DNA of 64,000 nucleotides. It comes from Phycisphaerales bacterium (GTDB lineage Bacteria > Planctomycetota > Phycisphaerae > Phycisphaerales > UBA1924). Each line of letters opens with the position of its first letter. Position 1 is the first letter of the stretch. Under the pieces are notes generated by a model. That model did no database searches and was not told where the DNA came from. It saw nothing but the letters and a program-made list of their open reading frames with translations. The stretch covers positions 20,900 to 84,899 of the forward strand of contig JADLCX010000074.1 in assembly GCA_020846975.1 (NCBI GenBank). The letters run 5' to 3'. The position numbers were made by a program, and so were the translations under genes. Below, one piece after another: positions 51,929-60,913 of the stretch.

Positions 51929-52207
51929 GTGAGCCGGTACGTGACCACGTTCGGACGCCTGACGACCACCGCCCGCACCTTCAACCTGCGCGGCCAGTCA
52001 CCGTTCGCGCAGGGCGTGATGATCCTGTCCGGCGTGCTTGTGGCGATCGTGGTTCTGCCGCTGCTTCTGCTGCTTGCGCTCGTGATGGCCGCCGTGATCG
52101 GGTGGCACGCCCTCCGCGCTCGCGTGCGGCGATTGCGATCGCCCAACGGCGCGCTCGACGGCCGCCGCAACGTGCGCGTGCGTATCCCCGGCACGACCGC
52201 CGATTGA
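51929..52207 (+). CDS. small predicted membrane protein, about 92 aa
   Basis: From the GTG at 51929 (MSRYVTTFGRLTT). One strong hydrophobic stretch, MILSGVLVAIVVLPLLLLLALVMAAVIGW, spans about residues 34-62, followed by a basic end (RARVRRLRS). A longer frame starting at a TTG at 51860 would begin inside the terminator and is not likely. It is 68 bp after that terminator and converges on the aminotransferase gene at 52211. Function unknown. Confidence 0.5.
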   Translation: MSRYVTTFGRLTTTARTFNLRGQSPFAQGVMILSGVLVAIVVLPLLLLLALVMAAVIGWHALRARVRRLRSPNGALDGRRNVRVRIPGTTAD

Positions 52208-52210
52208 GGC

Positions 52211-53122
52211 TCACTCGAACTGTGACAGCCACGCGCGGCGGAACTCACGGGCGTGCTTTCCCGGCACGCCATCACCGATCGCGCCGGCCTCCACCTTGAC
52301 AATCGGCAGCACACCCCAGGATGAGTTGGTCAGGAAGACCTCATCGGCGTCGAGCACCTCCGCCGCGGCGATCATCCGTCGCCGCACCCGCATCCCGCGC
52401 CGCTCCGCTTCGTCGATCACCCAGCCCCGCGTGATGCCGGGCAGCACCGGGCTCGGGAGCGCCCCCTTGCCCCCCACCTCCTGCTCCTCGCCGCGCGCGA
52501 TGGGCGTTACCAGTTCGCCCTCTCGCACGGCGAAGAGGTTCGATACACATCCCGAGCCCACGTGGTTCGAGACCTGGAGCACGAGCGATTCCGCCGCGCC
52601 TCGGGCCGCCGCGCTCTGGAGCTCTCGCAACCGCCACCAGTAGTTCAACGTCTTGTGCCCCTCGAACGGATTGAGGGGGTTGGCCCTGGCGTCGGCGATC
52701 ACCACCGCCCCGCCGCGCTCGAACATCGCCTCCGGGTAGCTGGTCGCCGGCTGAGCGACGATCAGCACCGTCGGGTCCCCCGCGGCCGAACTTCCCGTCC
52801 GCGAAAGCAACGAGAGATCGCCCGCGGTCACGGTCAGCCGCACGCGCGCCCGCGGAAGCCCGGCGCGCCGGATCGTCTCCACCACCGCCTCGCTCAGCGC
52901 GGCCGTTCGCAGGTCCGCGCTCAACCCGAGCTCGCGCGCCGAACCCGCCAGACGCTCCATGTGCCGGTCGCCATGCAGCACCCACGGCTCGCCGGACGCC
53001 GACACGCCCCCGAGCATCGTCTCGAAGAGACCAACCCCGTGCTGAAAGCCCGCGTCGAGCACCGACACCACCGCCGGCTCGGCATCGTCGATGAAGCGGC
53101 CGTTGAGAAACACCGTGGGCAT
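52211..53122 (-). CDS. class IV aminotransferase (branched-chain aminotransferase / aminodeoxychorismate lyase family)
   Basis: A pyridoxal-phosphate enzyme of 303 residues with fold type IV. The N-terminal segment FLNGRFIDDAEPAVVSVLDAGFQHGVGLFETM and the Lys in EGHKTLNYWWRLREL (Schiff base) are typical, as is NLFAVREGELVTP and the C-terminal LTNSSWGVLPIV. Members are BCAT, D-amino-acid transaminase and 4-amino-4-deoxychorismate lyase (PabC); the sequence does not allow a choice. It is 42 bp downstream of nuoN on the same strand. Confidence 0.82.
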   Translation of the reverse strand: MPTVFLNGRFIDDAEPAVVSVLDAGFQHGVGLFETMLGGVSASGEPWVLHGDRHMERLAGSARELGLSADLRTAALSEAVVETIRRAGLPRARVRLTVTAGDLSLLSRTGSSAAGDPTVLIVAQPATSYPEAMFERGGAVVIADARANPLNPFEGHKTLNYWWRLRELQSAAARGAAESLVLQVSNHVGSGCVSNLFAVREGELVTPIARGEEQEVGGKGALPSPVLPGITRGWVIDEAERRGMRVRRRMIAAAEVLDADEVFLTNSSWGVLPIVKVEAGAIGDGVPGKHAREFRRAWLSQFE

Positions 53123-53164
53123 GCGCGAGAGATCCCGTTGTGGCTCGTGAGCGAGGGCCGAGAC

Positions 53165-54832
53165 TCAGTGCGGCGCGACCACGTGCTCCGGCGTCGGCGC
53201 GTCATCGTCCGCCGCCCGTTCCGGCTGTTGCGTCTGGCCCGCCGGCGGTATGTACCGGCCCGCCGTCACGGTCGCGTCGGCGAGCTTGCCGCCCACAACC
53301 GCCAGCACGACGACGCCGATCGCGCTGAGCATCCCCGCCACGCGCCTCGACCCGAACGGCGTCGCCCGAAGCGGCGCCAGGTTCGGCGAGGTCTCCGGCG
53401 GGTCGATGTAGCACAGGTACGCCAGCCGGAGGTAGTAGTACGCGGCGATCGCCGAGTTGATCGCGAGGATCACCACCAGCGGGATCTCGCCCGCGCTGAT
53501 GGCGGACGTGAACAGCGGCAGCTTGCCGAAGAAGCCCAGCAACGGCGGAAGCCCCAGCAGACCGACCACGGAGACCACCATGATCCAGCCGAGCACGGGG
53601 TGCGTCTTGCACAGGCCGCGGATGTCCGCTACGTGGTCGGCTTCCTCAATCTCCCCGTCGCGGCTCCTCCGCTCCAGGCACGCGAGAACCGCGAACGCGC
53701 CGACCGTCATCACGCCGTAGCTCAGCAGGTAGAACAGCACCGCGGCCAGGCCGTTCCTCGTGAACTCCCCGCCGCGCCCGTCCAGCCCGGGCCCCGCGAT
53801 CACGCCGACCAGCATGTACCCGGAGTGGGCGATGCTGGAGTACGCGAGGATCCGCTTCACAGACGATTGCAGCAGCGCCAGCACGTTGCCCACCGTCATC
53901 GTCAGCACGGCGATGATCCAGAGCACGTCGCGCAGCATGCCCGGCAGCTCCGCCCTGCTCTCGCCGAAGCCCCACCCGGCGCACGAGACCACGAGCATGA
54001 TGGCGAAGAAGCCCGCCGCCTTGGGCACGAACGCGAGATAGCCCGCCATCGACGCCGACGAGCCCTGGTACACGTCGGGCGTGTAGAAGTGCATCGGGAC
54101 CGCCGCGATCTTGAAGCAGATGCCGACCACCGCCAGCACCAGCCCGAGCATGGTGAGCTCGTTGATGCCGCCCGCATCGACCTGTGCGCGGACCTCGCGC
54201 TGGATGTCCTGCAAGCCCGTGTGGCCCGTGCCGCCGTAGATGAACGCGAACCCGTACAGGAACATCGCCGCCCCGAGCGCTCCCAGGAAGAAGTACTTGA
54301 CTCCCGCCTCCATGCTCCGGTCGCGCCGGGTCGAGATCGCGACCATGACGTAGGTCGGCAGGCTCGTCAGTTCGAGCGCGAGGAACAGCAAGATCAGGTC
54401 GTCGGCTCCCGCCGTGAGCATCAACCCCGTCAGGCTGAAGAGGAAAAACGCCCAGAACTCCGCCCGCTTCGAGCGGATGACATCGAACCAGCCCGTCCGC
54501 TCCACATCGGACTCGAAGTCACGATCGACGGTGCCCGCGAGCAGGCACACGAGCACCAGCCCGATGCCCGCGGCCAGCACCTTGCCGTACATCGCCATGC
54601 TCGGCAGCGGGCAGAGCGTGTCCGGCGTCATCGCGGCGGCGATCAGCCCCGCGCCGATCAGCCCGACCCCGGCGAGCGGCGCGCACATGCGCCGGACCGG
54701 CAGCGACTTCGACAGACCAAGCACCATCACGACGCACGTGGTGATGAACAGGAACGCTTCCGGCCACATGGCCACGAACTTCTCGCCCATGCTTACGGCC
54801 GCGAGCATGGTGCTGGGCAGAGCCTGGGTCAC
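53165..54832 (-). CDS. nuoN: NADH-quinone oxidoreductase subunit N
   Basis: Antiporter-like membrane subunit of complex I, 555 residues with about fourteen helices. FLALELTSLPTYVMVAI, KYFFLGALGAAMFLYGFAFIYGGTG and MHFYTPDVYQGSSASMAGYLAFVPKAAGFF are conserved NuoN signatures, with charged residues in the broken helices involved in proton transfer. It overlaps the nuoM stop by 4 bp (ATGA at 54829-54832). The C-terminal ~30 residues are a soluble Pro/Gln/Asp tail. Confidence 0.93.
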   Translation of the reverse strand: MTQALPSTMLAAVSMGEKFVAMWPEAFLFITTCVVMVLGLSKSLPVRRMCAPLAGVGLIGAGLIAAAMTPDTLCPLPSMAMYGKVLAAGIGLVLVCLLAGTVDRDFESDVERTGWFDVIRSKRAEFWAFFLFSLTGLMLTAGADDLILLFLALELTSLPTYVMVAISTRRDRSMEAGVKYFFLGALGAAMFLYGFAFIYGGTGHTGLQDIQREVRAQVDAGGINELTMLGLVLAVVGICFKIAAVPMHFYTPDVYQGSSASMAGYLAFVPKAAGFFAIMLVVSCAGWGFGESRAELPGMLRDVLWIIAVLTMTVGNVLALLQSSVKRILAYSSIAHSGYMLVGVIAGPGLDGRGGEFTRNGLAAVLFYLLSYGVMTVGAFAVLACLERRSRDGEIEEADHVADIRGLCKTHPVLGWIMVVSVVGLLGLPPLLGFFGKLPLFTSAISAGEIPLVVILAINSAIAAYYYLRLAYLCYIDPPETSPNLAPLRATPFGSRRVAGMLSAIGVVVLAVVGGKLADATVTAGRYIPPAGQTQQPERAADDDAPTPEHVVAPH

Positions 54833-56532
54833 TGGGTCACCCCCTCATCCACCGATTCCGAGCCGCCCTCGACACCCGCCACCGGCTTGCCCGCCGGTTC
54901 GGACTTCGGCGCGTCCATCCGGTTCATGGTTTCGGCCATCAGCGAGGCCGTCGCCCGGGTCGGCTCACGGAGCGTCTCGAGCACGCTCGACGGATAGAGG
55001 CCGATCCCGATGCACAACGCCGCCAGCGGAACCAACAGCGCGATCTCTCGCCGGCCCAGGTCCGTGGGCAGGCCGCCCTTGTGCCCCGTCGGATCGTGCC
55101 CATGACTCCCGTGACCCCCGTGACCATGCCCGTGCCCCGCCGGCTCGACCAGCGGACCCCACACCACCCTCCCGAGCATGTACAGCAGGTAGATCGCCGT
55201 GACGATCATGCCCGTACCCGCGACCATCGCGATGTACGGTCCGAGCACGCCCAGCGTCCCGCCGACCGGCATCGACCCGTCCGCGCTCAGACCCTTCCAC
55301 TGCGCCCCTCCCGCCTGGAACGCGCCGAACAGGCACATGAACTCGCTCACGAACCCGTTGGTCCCGGGAAGCCCCACGCTCGCCATCGTGAAGATGACCA
55401 TGAACGTCGCCCACACCGGCATCTTCGCGGCCAGCCCGCTGAGTTCCTTCATGTTCCGTGTGTGGTACCGCTCGTACATCATGCCGATCATGAGGAACAG
55501 CGCGCCCGTCGAGAGCCCGTGGTTGATCATGTACAGCACCGACCCCTGCAGGCCCGTCGCGTTGAGCGCGAACAGCCCGAGGATGCAGAACCCCAGGTGA
55601 CTCACCGACGAGTACGCCACCAGTTTCTTGACATCCGTCTGCACCCAGCAGATCAGCCCCGCGTAGAGGATGCCGATGCAGCAGATGATCGCCAGGAGCG
55701 GCGCGAACTCGATCGCCGCCACCGGGCAGAACTGCAGCACGAACCGGTACAGCCCGTAGGTGCCCAGTTTCAGCAGCACGCCCGCCAGCACCACCGAGCC
55801 CGCCGTCGGCGCTTCCGTGTGCGCCAGCGGCAACCACGTGTGCACCGGGAAGAGCGGTACCTTGACCGCAAAGCCCGCCAGCATCGCCCAGAAGACCCAC
55901 GCCTGCTCCGACGCCGTGAACATGCGGCACGTCTGCGCAAGCTCCTCAAAGCCGAACGTCCACTCACCCGAGACCGCCGCGCGGCGGTACGCGACGTACA
56001 CCAGGCCCGCCAGCGTGAACAGCGAGCCCGTGAACGTGTACAGGAAGAACTTGGTCGCCGCGGCCTTGCGGTTGGTGCTCCCGTAAAGGTTGATCAGGAT
56101 GTACATCGGCACGAGCGTGAACTCGAAGAAGATGTAGAACAGGATCACGTCCCGGGCGCAGAACACCCCCGTCATCGCCGCCTGCAACACCAGCAGCCAG
56201 CCGTAGTAGGTCCTGATCCGATCGCTGATCGCCGTGTACGACCCGATCACGCAGATCGGCCCGAGCAGCACCGTCAGCCCGATCAGCAGCATCGCCACCG
56301 AATCGACGCCAACCGTGAACGTCACACCCAGCGGCCTGAACCACCCGACGGCGTACTCGAACTGCATCCCCCCGCCGCCCCCATGCCAGTTGAACCGCGT
56401 GCACAGCCACGCGAACCACGCCACCGGCGCCAGCGACCCGATCGTCGCGATCGCCCGCGTGCGGGACTCCGGCGCGGCCGCGATCAACAGCGCGCCCATC
56501 AGCGGCATCGCGATCAGCATCAGCAGCATCAT
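54829..56532 (-). CDS. nuoM: NADH-quinone oxidoreductase subunit M
   Basis: 567 residues with about fourteen helices. GVFCARDVILFYIFFEFTLVPMYILI (with the conserved Glu), PLFPVHTWLPLAHTEAPTAGSVVLAGVLLKLGTYGLYRF and KKLVAYSSVSHLG are the typical antiporter-family blocks. A His/Gly-rich run, GHGHGHGGHGSHGHDPTGH, lies around residue 470 in a loop before the last helices. The gene overlaps nuoL by 4 bp. It forms part of the proton-pumping arm. Confidence 0.94.
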   Translation of the reverse strand: MMLLMLIAMPLMGALLIAAAPESRTRAIATIGSLAPVAWFAWLCTRFNWHGGGGGMQFEYAVGWFRPLGVTFTVGVDSVAMLLIGLTVLLGPICVIGSYTAISDRIRTYYGWLLVLQAAMTGVFCARDVILFYIFFEFTLVPMYILINLYGSTNRKAAATKFFLYTFTGSLFTLAGLVYVAYRRAAVSGEWTFGFEELAQTCRMFTASEQAWVFWAMLAGFAVKVPLFPVHTWLPLAHTEAPTAGSVVLAGVLLKLGTYGLYRFVLQFCPVAAIEFAPLLAIICCIGILYAGLICWVQTDVKKLVAYSSVSHLGFCILGLFALNATGLQGSVLYMINHGLSTGALFLMIGMMYERYHTRNMKELSGLAAKMPVWATFMVIFTMASVGLPGTNGFVSEFMCLFGAFQAGGAQWKGLSADGSMPVGGTLGVLGPYIAMVAGTGMIVTAIYLLYMLGRVVWGPLVEPAGHGHGHGGHGSHGHDPTGHKGGLPTDLGRREIALLVPLAALCIGIGLYPSSVLETLREPTRATASLMAETMNRMDAPKSEPAGKPVAGVEGGSESVDEGVTQ

Positions 56533-58943
56533 GGCCTCACCCCCTCAACCCCTTCGGCGCGTTCGACCGAGGCATGAGCCGCCGGCGGCGGCTGTGCGTC
56601 CCCGTCGTCGCCGTCGCCCGCCGGCGTGTTCAGGAACCAGATCGCCAGCACGATCAGCGCCACACCCCCGGCCATCCGCAACGCGTAGTCGTGCATGACC
56701 CCGCTCTGCGTGCGCCGCACCGTGTGGCCCGCGCCGCGCGGCATCCATCCGAGCAGGTTGACCAGCCCGTCCACGATCAGCTTGTCGAACGCGTGGAAGA
56801 TGTGCGAGAGCACCCGCAGCGGCATCACGATCAGGAAGTGATACAACTCATCGACGTACCACTTGTGCTGCGCCGCCGTCTGCACGCCGCCGAGCCGGAT
56901 CGCGTCCGCCTTGCTCACCGCCGCCGTGCGCCGGCCGACATAGTGCAGCACGAACGCGACCGCGATGCCCAGCAGGCCGACCGCGATCGAGGCGTACATC
57001 GCCCCTTCGTGCGCAGTCATACCCAGGAACTTCGCGTGCTCCGCGTGCGGCGGCTCGACACCCGCCGTCGAGGACCCGACCATCGTGGCCGACCAGAACG
57101 CCGCGGCGTGCCCGTGCCCATCCCCGGTGTTCTCGGCCTTCCCGAACGGATGCACCAGCGGGATGATCAGGAACGAGGCGATCGCCAGCGTCAGCAGGAC
57201 GATATTGATCGCCCACCCCGGCGCGTGCGGGTGGAAGTGCTCCGAGGCATGGCGGCTCTCCGAGCCGTCGTGTGTTTCATCCCCTTTGGCGTGCTCGCCA
57301 TGACCGTGGTCGTGCCCATGGTCATCAGCATGCGCGTGCACCTCATCCCCCGGGTGATACTCCACCGGCCCCGCGAACACGCGGAAGAACACGCGGAACG
57401 TGTAGTACGCGGTCAACCCGGCCGTGAACAGGAGGATCCAGCCGATCGCCTGCAACCCGTGATTCCCCATCGCGTCGCCGATGATCATGTCCTTCGACCA
57501 GAACCCCGCGGTGATGAACGGGAACCCGGCTAGGTTCAGGCACCCGACGAACATCGCCAGCGTCACGATCTTCCAGCCCGGCATCCACGCGACGCCGCTG
57601 AGTTTCCGCAGGTCGAGCTGGCCCGCGAACCCGTGCATCACGGCCCCGCACGAGAGGAACAGCATCGCCTTGAAGAACGCGTGCGTGAACACGTGCGATG
57701 CACCCCCAACCGCGCCCAGCACGCCCAGCCCCGCGAACATGAACCCCAGCTGGCTCACGGTCGAGTACGCCATGATCCGCTTGATGTCGAACTGCGCCAT
57801 CCCGATCGTCGCGGCCAGCAGCGCGGTCAACGCCCCACCCCACGCCACGATCGGCAACGCCCACTCGCTGCATAGATAGAGCGGGAAAAACCTCGCGACC
57901 AGGTACACGCCCGCCGTCACCATCGTCGCCGCGTGGATCAGCGCGCTCACCGGCGTCGGGCCTTCCATCGCGTCCGGCAGCCACACGTACAGCGGCAACT
58001 GCGCCGACTTGCCGAACGCGCCCAGCGTGAACAGCACCGGGATCACCTGCACCATCCACGGGATCTCCGACATCTTTCCGTGCTGCGCCAGGTCAAGGTA
58101 CCCCTGCACCATCGGGAACAGCTTCGCGTACTCCACCGTCCCGAACTGCACGTACGTCAGCATGAGACCCATCGACAACCCGAAGTCGCCGATGCGGTTC
58201 ATGATGAACGCCTTCTTCGCCGCCGCCACCGCGCTGGGTTTCTTGTAGAAGTACCCGATCAGCAGGTAGCTGCACAGGCCCACGCCTTCCCACCCCAGGT
58301 AAAGCAGCAGCAGGTTGTCGCCCATCACCAGGCAGGCCATGCTGAACACGAACAGGCAGAACGCGGCGTAGAACCGCGCGTAACCCGCCGTCTTCAGGTC
58401 GCCCGCCATGTACTCGCTGGCATAGAGCCCGATCAGAGTCGCCAGACCCGTGACGAAGAGCATCCACAGGCAGGTCAGCGAATCGACATAGAAACTGAAG
58501 TTGGCGACAAAGTCCGGCGCGGCCGACGGGCTCGGGTTGTCCCGCCAGTGGAAACTGATCCAGTCCCACGCCTTGACCACCGCCGCCTGCGCGTGGTGTC
58601 CGCCCCCCCCACCGCCCCCGCTCCCTCCGACCGTCTGCATGTACGCCCCGACCGTCGCCGCGAACGCCCCCGCGAGGCACGCGACCGTGATCAGCGCCGG
58701 AAGTTTGTTGCGAATCTTGAGCACCGCGCACACGCCGCACAGAACGCAGCCCAACAGCGGGAGGAACGGGATCAGCAGCGTCCACTGCGGCAGCGTCCCC
58801 GTCACCGCGCCCAGCGAGCCCGCCGCCGGCGCGGCGTGCGATGCCGCTGCGGCCGCATGACCGGCCGCATCGTGCCCGGACTGCGCAATCGCCCCGCTCA
58901 ACAGCAATTCCACGATCGAGATGGGAAGAGTTGCGCCGACCAC
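56529..58943 (-). CDS. nuoL: NADH-quinone oxidoreductase subunit L
   Basis: 804 residues from a GTG at 58943 with AAGGGAGG upstream. The blocks LYLGWEGVGLCSYLLIGYFY, WLPDAMEGPTPVSALIHAATMVTAGVYL and AFFKAMLFLSCGAVMHG are diagnostic. It has a long lateral helix region at the C terminus. The usual length is about 610-660 residues; here the extra length comes from an N-terminal stretch and a His-rich loop of about 45 residues near residue 530 (HAHADDHGHDHGHGEHAKGD and following). It overlaps nuoM by ATGA. Confidence 0.94.
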   Translation of the reverse strand: MVGATLPISIVELLLSGAIAQSGHDAAGHAAAAASHAAPAAGSLGAVTGTLPQWTLLIPFLPLLGCVLCGVCAVLKIRNKLPALITVACLAGAFAATVGAYMQTVGGSGGGGGGGHHAQAAVVKAWDWISFHWRDNPSPSAAPDFVANFSFYVDSLTCLWMLFVTGLATLIGLYASEYMAGDLKTAGYARFYAAFCLFVFSMACLVMGDNLLLLYLGWEGVGLCSYLLIGYFYKKPSAVAAAKKAFIMNRIGDFGLSMGLMLTYVQFGTVEYAKLFPMVQGYLDLAQHGKMSEIPWMVQVIPVLFTLGAFGKSAQLPLYVWLPDAMEGPTPVSALIHAATMVTAGVYLVARFFPLYLCSEWALPIVAWGGALTALLAATIGMAQFDIKRIMAYSTVSQLGFMFAGLGVLGAVGGASHVFTHAFFKAMLFLSCGAVMHGFAGQLDLRKLSGVAWMPGWKIVTLAMFVGCLNLAGFPFITAGFWSKDMIIGDAMGNHGLQAIGWILLFTAGLTAYYTFRVFFRVFAGPVEYHPGDEVHAHADDHGHDHGHGEHAKGDETHDGSESRHASEHFHPHAPGWAINIVLLTLAIASFLIIPLVHPFGKAENTGDGHGHAAAFWSATMVGSSTAGVEPPHAEHAKFLGMTAHEGAMYASIAVGLLGIAVAFVLHYVGRRTAAVSKADAIRLGGVQTAAQHKWYVDELYHFLIVMPLRVLSHIFHAFDKLIVDGLVNLLGWMPRGAGHTVRRTQSGVMHDYALRMAGGVALIVLAIWFLNTPAGDGDDGDAQPPPAAHASVERAEGVEGVRP

Positions 58944-58952
58944 GAGCCTCCC

Positions 58953-59201
58953 TTACGCCGACTTCCTGCGCCTGTCACCCGCATTGCCCGCCCGGCCCAC
59001 CTCGGCCGACACGATCAAGATCAGGTCAATGAACTCAAAGCTGTCATTCCGCGGATCGGCCAGGAACACCGTTCGCCCGTTGCCGAGGAAGGCCATCAAC
59101 TCGGGATGATCGACGCGCCTGGTTCGCCCATCTGCGAGATGCAGCGTCAGCGGACGGAACGGCCGCGCCGCGTGCAATTCCTTCATGTGCTTCAGGTCCA
59201 T
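58953..59201 (-). CDS. conserved small protein inserted between nuoK and nuoL, 82 aa
   Basis: Begins MDLKHMKELHAARPFRPLTL at the ATG at 59201. The core LHLADGRTRRVDHPELMAF ... FLADPRNDSFEFIDLILIVSAE is a compact beta-type pattern seen in short hypothetical proteins of Planctomycetota. It is not a complex I subunit. It lies 55 bp after nuoK and 9 bp before nuoL in the same direction and would be co-transcribed. Whether it is linked to complex I assembly or just inserted is unknown. Confidence 0.6.
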   Translation of the reverse strand: MDLKHMKELHAARPFRPLTLHLADGRTRRVDHPELMAFLGNGRTVFLADPRNDSFEFIDLILIVSAEVGRAGNAGDRRRKSA

Positions 59202-59256
59202 CGAGTGACTCCACAGCCTTCATTGGCCATTTGCTGATTTGCGACTTGCCATTCTC

Positions 59257-59619
59257 CTACCCCCTCATCTCCGACCACTTCGCACCGTCCAGGCTCTCCT
59301 TCCGCCTGAACAGCAGCACCACCAGCGCCAGCGCCAGCGCCGCCTCCGCCGCCGCGATCGTCAGCACGAAGATCACGAACGTCTCCCCCGTGTGGTTCAG
59401 CCAGAACCGGCTGAACGCGATCAGCGCGATCCCCGCCGCCTGGAACATCAGTTCCGTACACAGGAACATGATGATCAGGTTGCGGCGACTGACGAACCCG
59501 ATCAACCCGATCACGAACAGCAGCGCCGACACCACCAGGTAGTGGTGCAGCGTGCCCGTCTGCATCGGCGCGGGGGCGCTCGCCTGGGCCAGCGTCAGCG
59601 TGTCGAGCATCGTGATCAC
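59257..59619 (-). CDS. nuoK: NADH-quinone oxidoreductase subunit K
   Basis: 120 residues with three helices. GFVSRRNLIIMFLCTELMFQAAGIALIAFSRF and FVIFVLTIAAAEAALALALVVLLFRR carry the two conserved membrane Glu residues (in CTELM and AAEAAL). It overlaps nuoJ by 4 bp (ATGA at 59616-59619). Confidence 0.95.
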   Translation of the reverse strand: MITMLDTLTLAQASAPAPMQTGTLHHYLVVSALLFVIGLIGFVSRRNLIIMFLCTELMFQAAGIALIAFSRFWLNHTGETFVIFVLTIAAAEAALALALVVLLFRRKESLDGAKWSEMRG

Positions 59620-60707
59620 CGGCCCACCCCCTCGGCGATCCGATGGACCGTGCCGTTCCCGTTCGAGTGTTCCGCGTGCGAGCCCGCCACGCGTGGCGTC
59701 GCACGAAGCGCCGACATCGACCGCTCATCGACCAGCGCCCGCGATTGCGCCGCAAGCTTCGCCTGCTCGTCCATCTCGACCTTCTTCCGCGCCAGCACCA
59801 CCGCGCCGAGCATCGCCATCAGCAGCACGACGCCCGCGACCTCGATCCCCCCCGGGTGGTTGGCCAGCAGCGAGAACCCGACCCCTTCGACGTTCTCAAT
59901 CCCGAGCGACTTGGGCCACTTGTCGCTCTCGGGCGTCAACGTCAGGCGCTGACCCTGCCCGTATTCGATATCCACCCCGACCACCCGGTTGCCGCTCATC
60001 CGGATGAAATACGCCCCGGTGACGTGGTTGCGGGCCAGTCGGTCGCCGCGCGAAGGATCGATCGCCTTCGATTCGACCAGCGCCTTCTCAACCTTTCGCG
60101 GCAGTTGGGCCAGCAGCGCCTGCGACTCGCCCCCGGCCACCGGCTTCATCTTCGCAGTCCCGGCCCCGATCATCGTCGTGAGCGCGGCAACCAGAACAAA
60201 CCCCGTAATAGTCGCCGCCAACGGCTCCCGACTGTACCGATCATAATCCGACAACGCTTCGACCTGGTCAGCCGTCGGCGTTTCCGTAGCCAACATCAGC
60301 ACAAACAGGTACGTGATCAGGATCGCCCCGGCGTACACGATCACCAGCGCGAACGCCATAAACTCAGCGGACAGAAGCACATACAGCCCGCTCGAAGCCA
60401 GGATCGTCAGGATGAAGTAGAGCGCGGCGTACACCGGCCGCGGATGGCTGATGACCCGGAGCGCCGACCCCAACGCGATCACACTGAACAGGTAGAAGTT
60501 GATGTTCGGCAGCGCACCCGGCGATCGAACGCCCAACGCGATGAAGATCCCGCCCAACCCGAGCGCGGCGACCAGGACACCCAGCAACTGAGGGCTGACG
60601 CCGCGCCTCGGCAGCGCCATCGCCACACCGATCGCGCCGACAACGCTCGCGGCGAAGAGCAGGATCGAACTGGCCAGTGGGGACAAGGGGTCGGGGCTCC
60701 GGTTCAA
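59616..60707 (-). CDS. nuoJ: NADH-quinone oxidoreductase subunit J, with extra insertion and tail
   Basis: 363 residues from a TTG at 60707, versus about 170-220 in most bacteria. Helices 1-4 match NuoJ (ALYFILTILASSGLYVLLSAEFMAFALVIVYAGAILITYLFVLML). The last helix GIEVAGVVLLMAMLGAVVLARK comes only after an extra ~110 residues (about 190-300) with a folded-looking stretch (GAYFIRMSGNRVVGVDIEYG). A soluble Ala/Ser/His tail of about 50 residues ends the protein. It is the first gene of the J-K-(small gene)-L-M-N cluster; nuoA-I are elsewhere. A promoter lies at 60750-60778. Confidence 0.9.
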   Translation of the reverse strand: MNRSPDPLSPLASSILLFAASVVGAIGVAMALPRRGVSPQLLGVLVAALGLGGIFIALGVRSPGALPNINFYLFSVIALGSALRVISHPRPVYAALYFILTILASSGLYVLLSAEFMAFALVIVYAGAILITYLFVLMLATETPTADQVEALSDYDRYSREPLAATITGFVLVAALTTMIGAGTAKMKPVAGGESQALLAQLPRKVEKALVESKAIDPSRGDRLARNHVTGAYFIRMSGNRVVGVDIEYGQGQRLTLTPESDKWPKSLGIENVEGVGFSLLANHPGGIEVAGVVLLMAMLGAVVLARKKVEMDEQAKLAAQSRALVDERSMSALRATPRVAGSHAEHSNGNGTVHRIAEGVGR

Positions 60708-60749
60708 CGGTCACGGAAAGCGGGAACAGACCCGGGGTTGGGAACGCAG

Positions 60750-60778
60750 AGGATAGAGTCTGGACGGTTGATGTTCAA
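60750..60778 (-). promoter_or_regulatory. promoter of the nuoJ-N cluster
   Basis: On the minus strand TTGAAC (60778-60773), 17-bp spacer, TATCCT (60755-60750). The start site would be about 36 bp before the TTG codon at 60707. The region to 60913 is otherwise a divergent intergenic space shared with the PIN-TRAM gene. Confidence 0.55.
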
Positions 60779-60913
60779 CAACCGCCCCGGATGGGGCCAA
60801 ATGGGGATTGATCGCCCCTCCCCACCGCCGTTGCCCGATACACGGGCACTGCCCGCCTCGTCCTCTCCCCTTCGCTTCCCATCGCCTGACGCGACGGATC
60901 CCCCGAGCAACGC

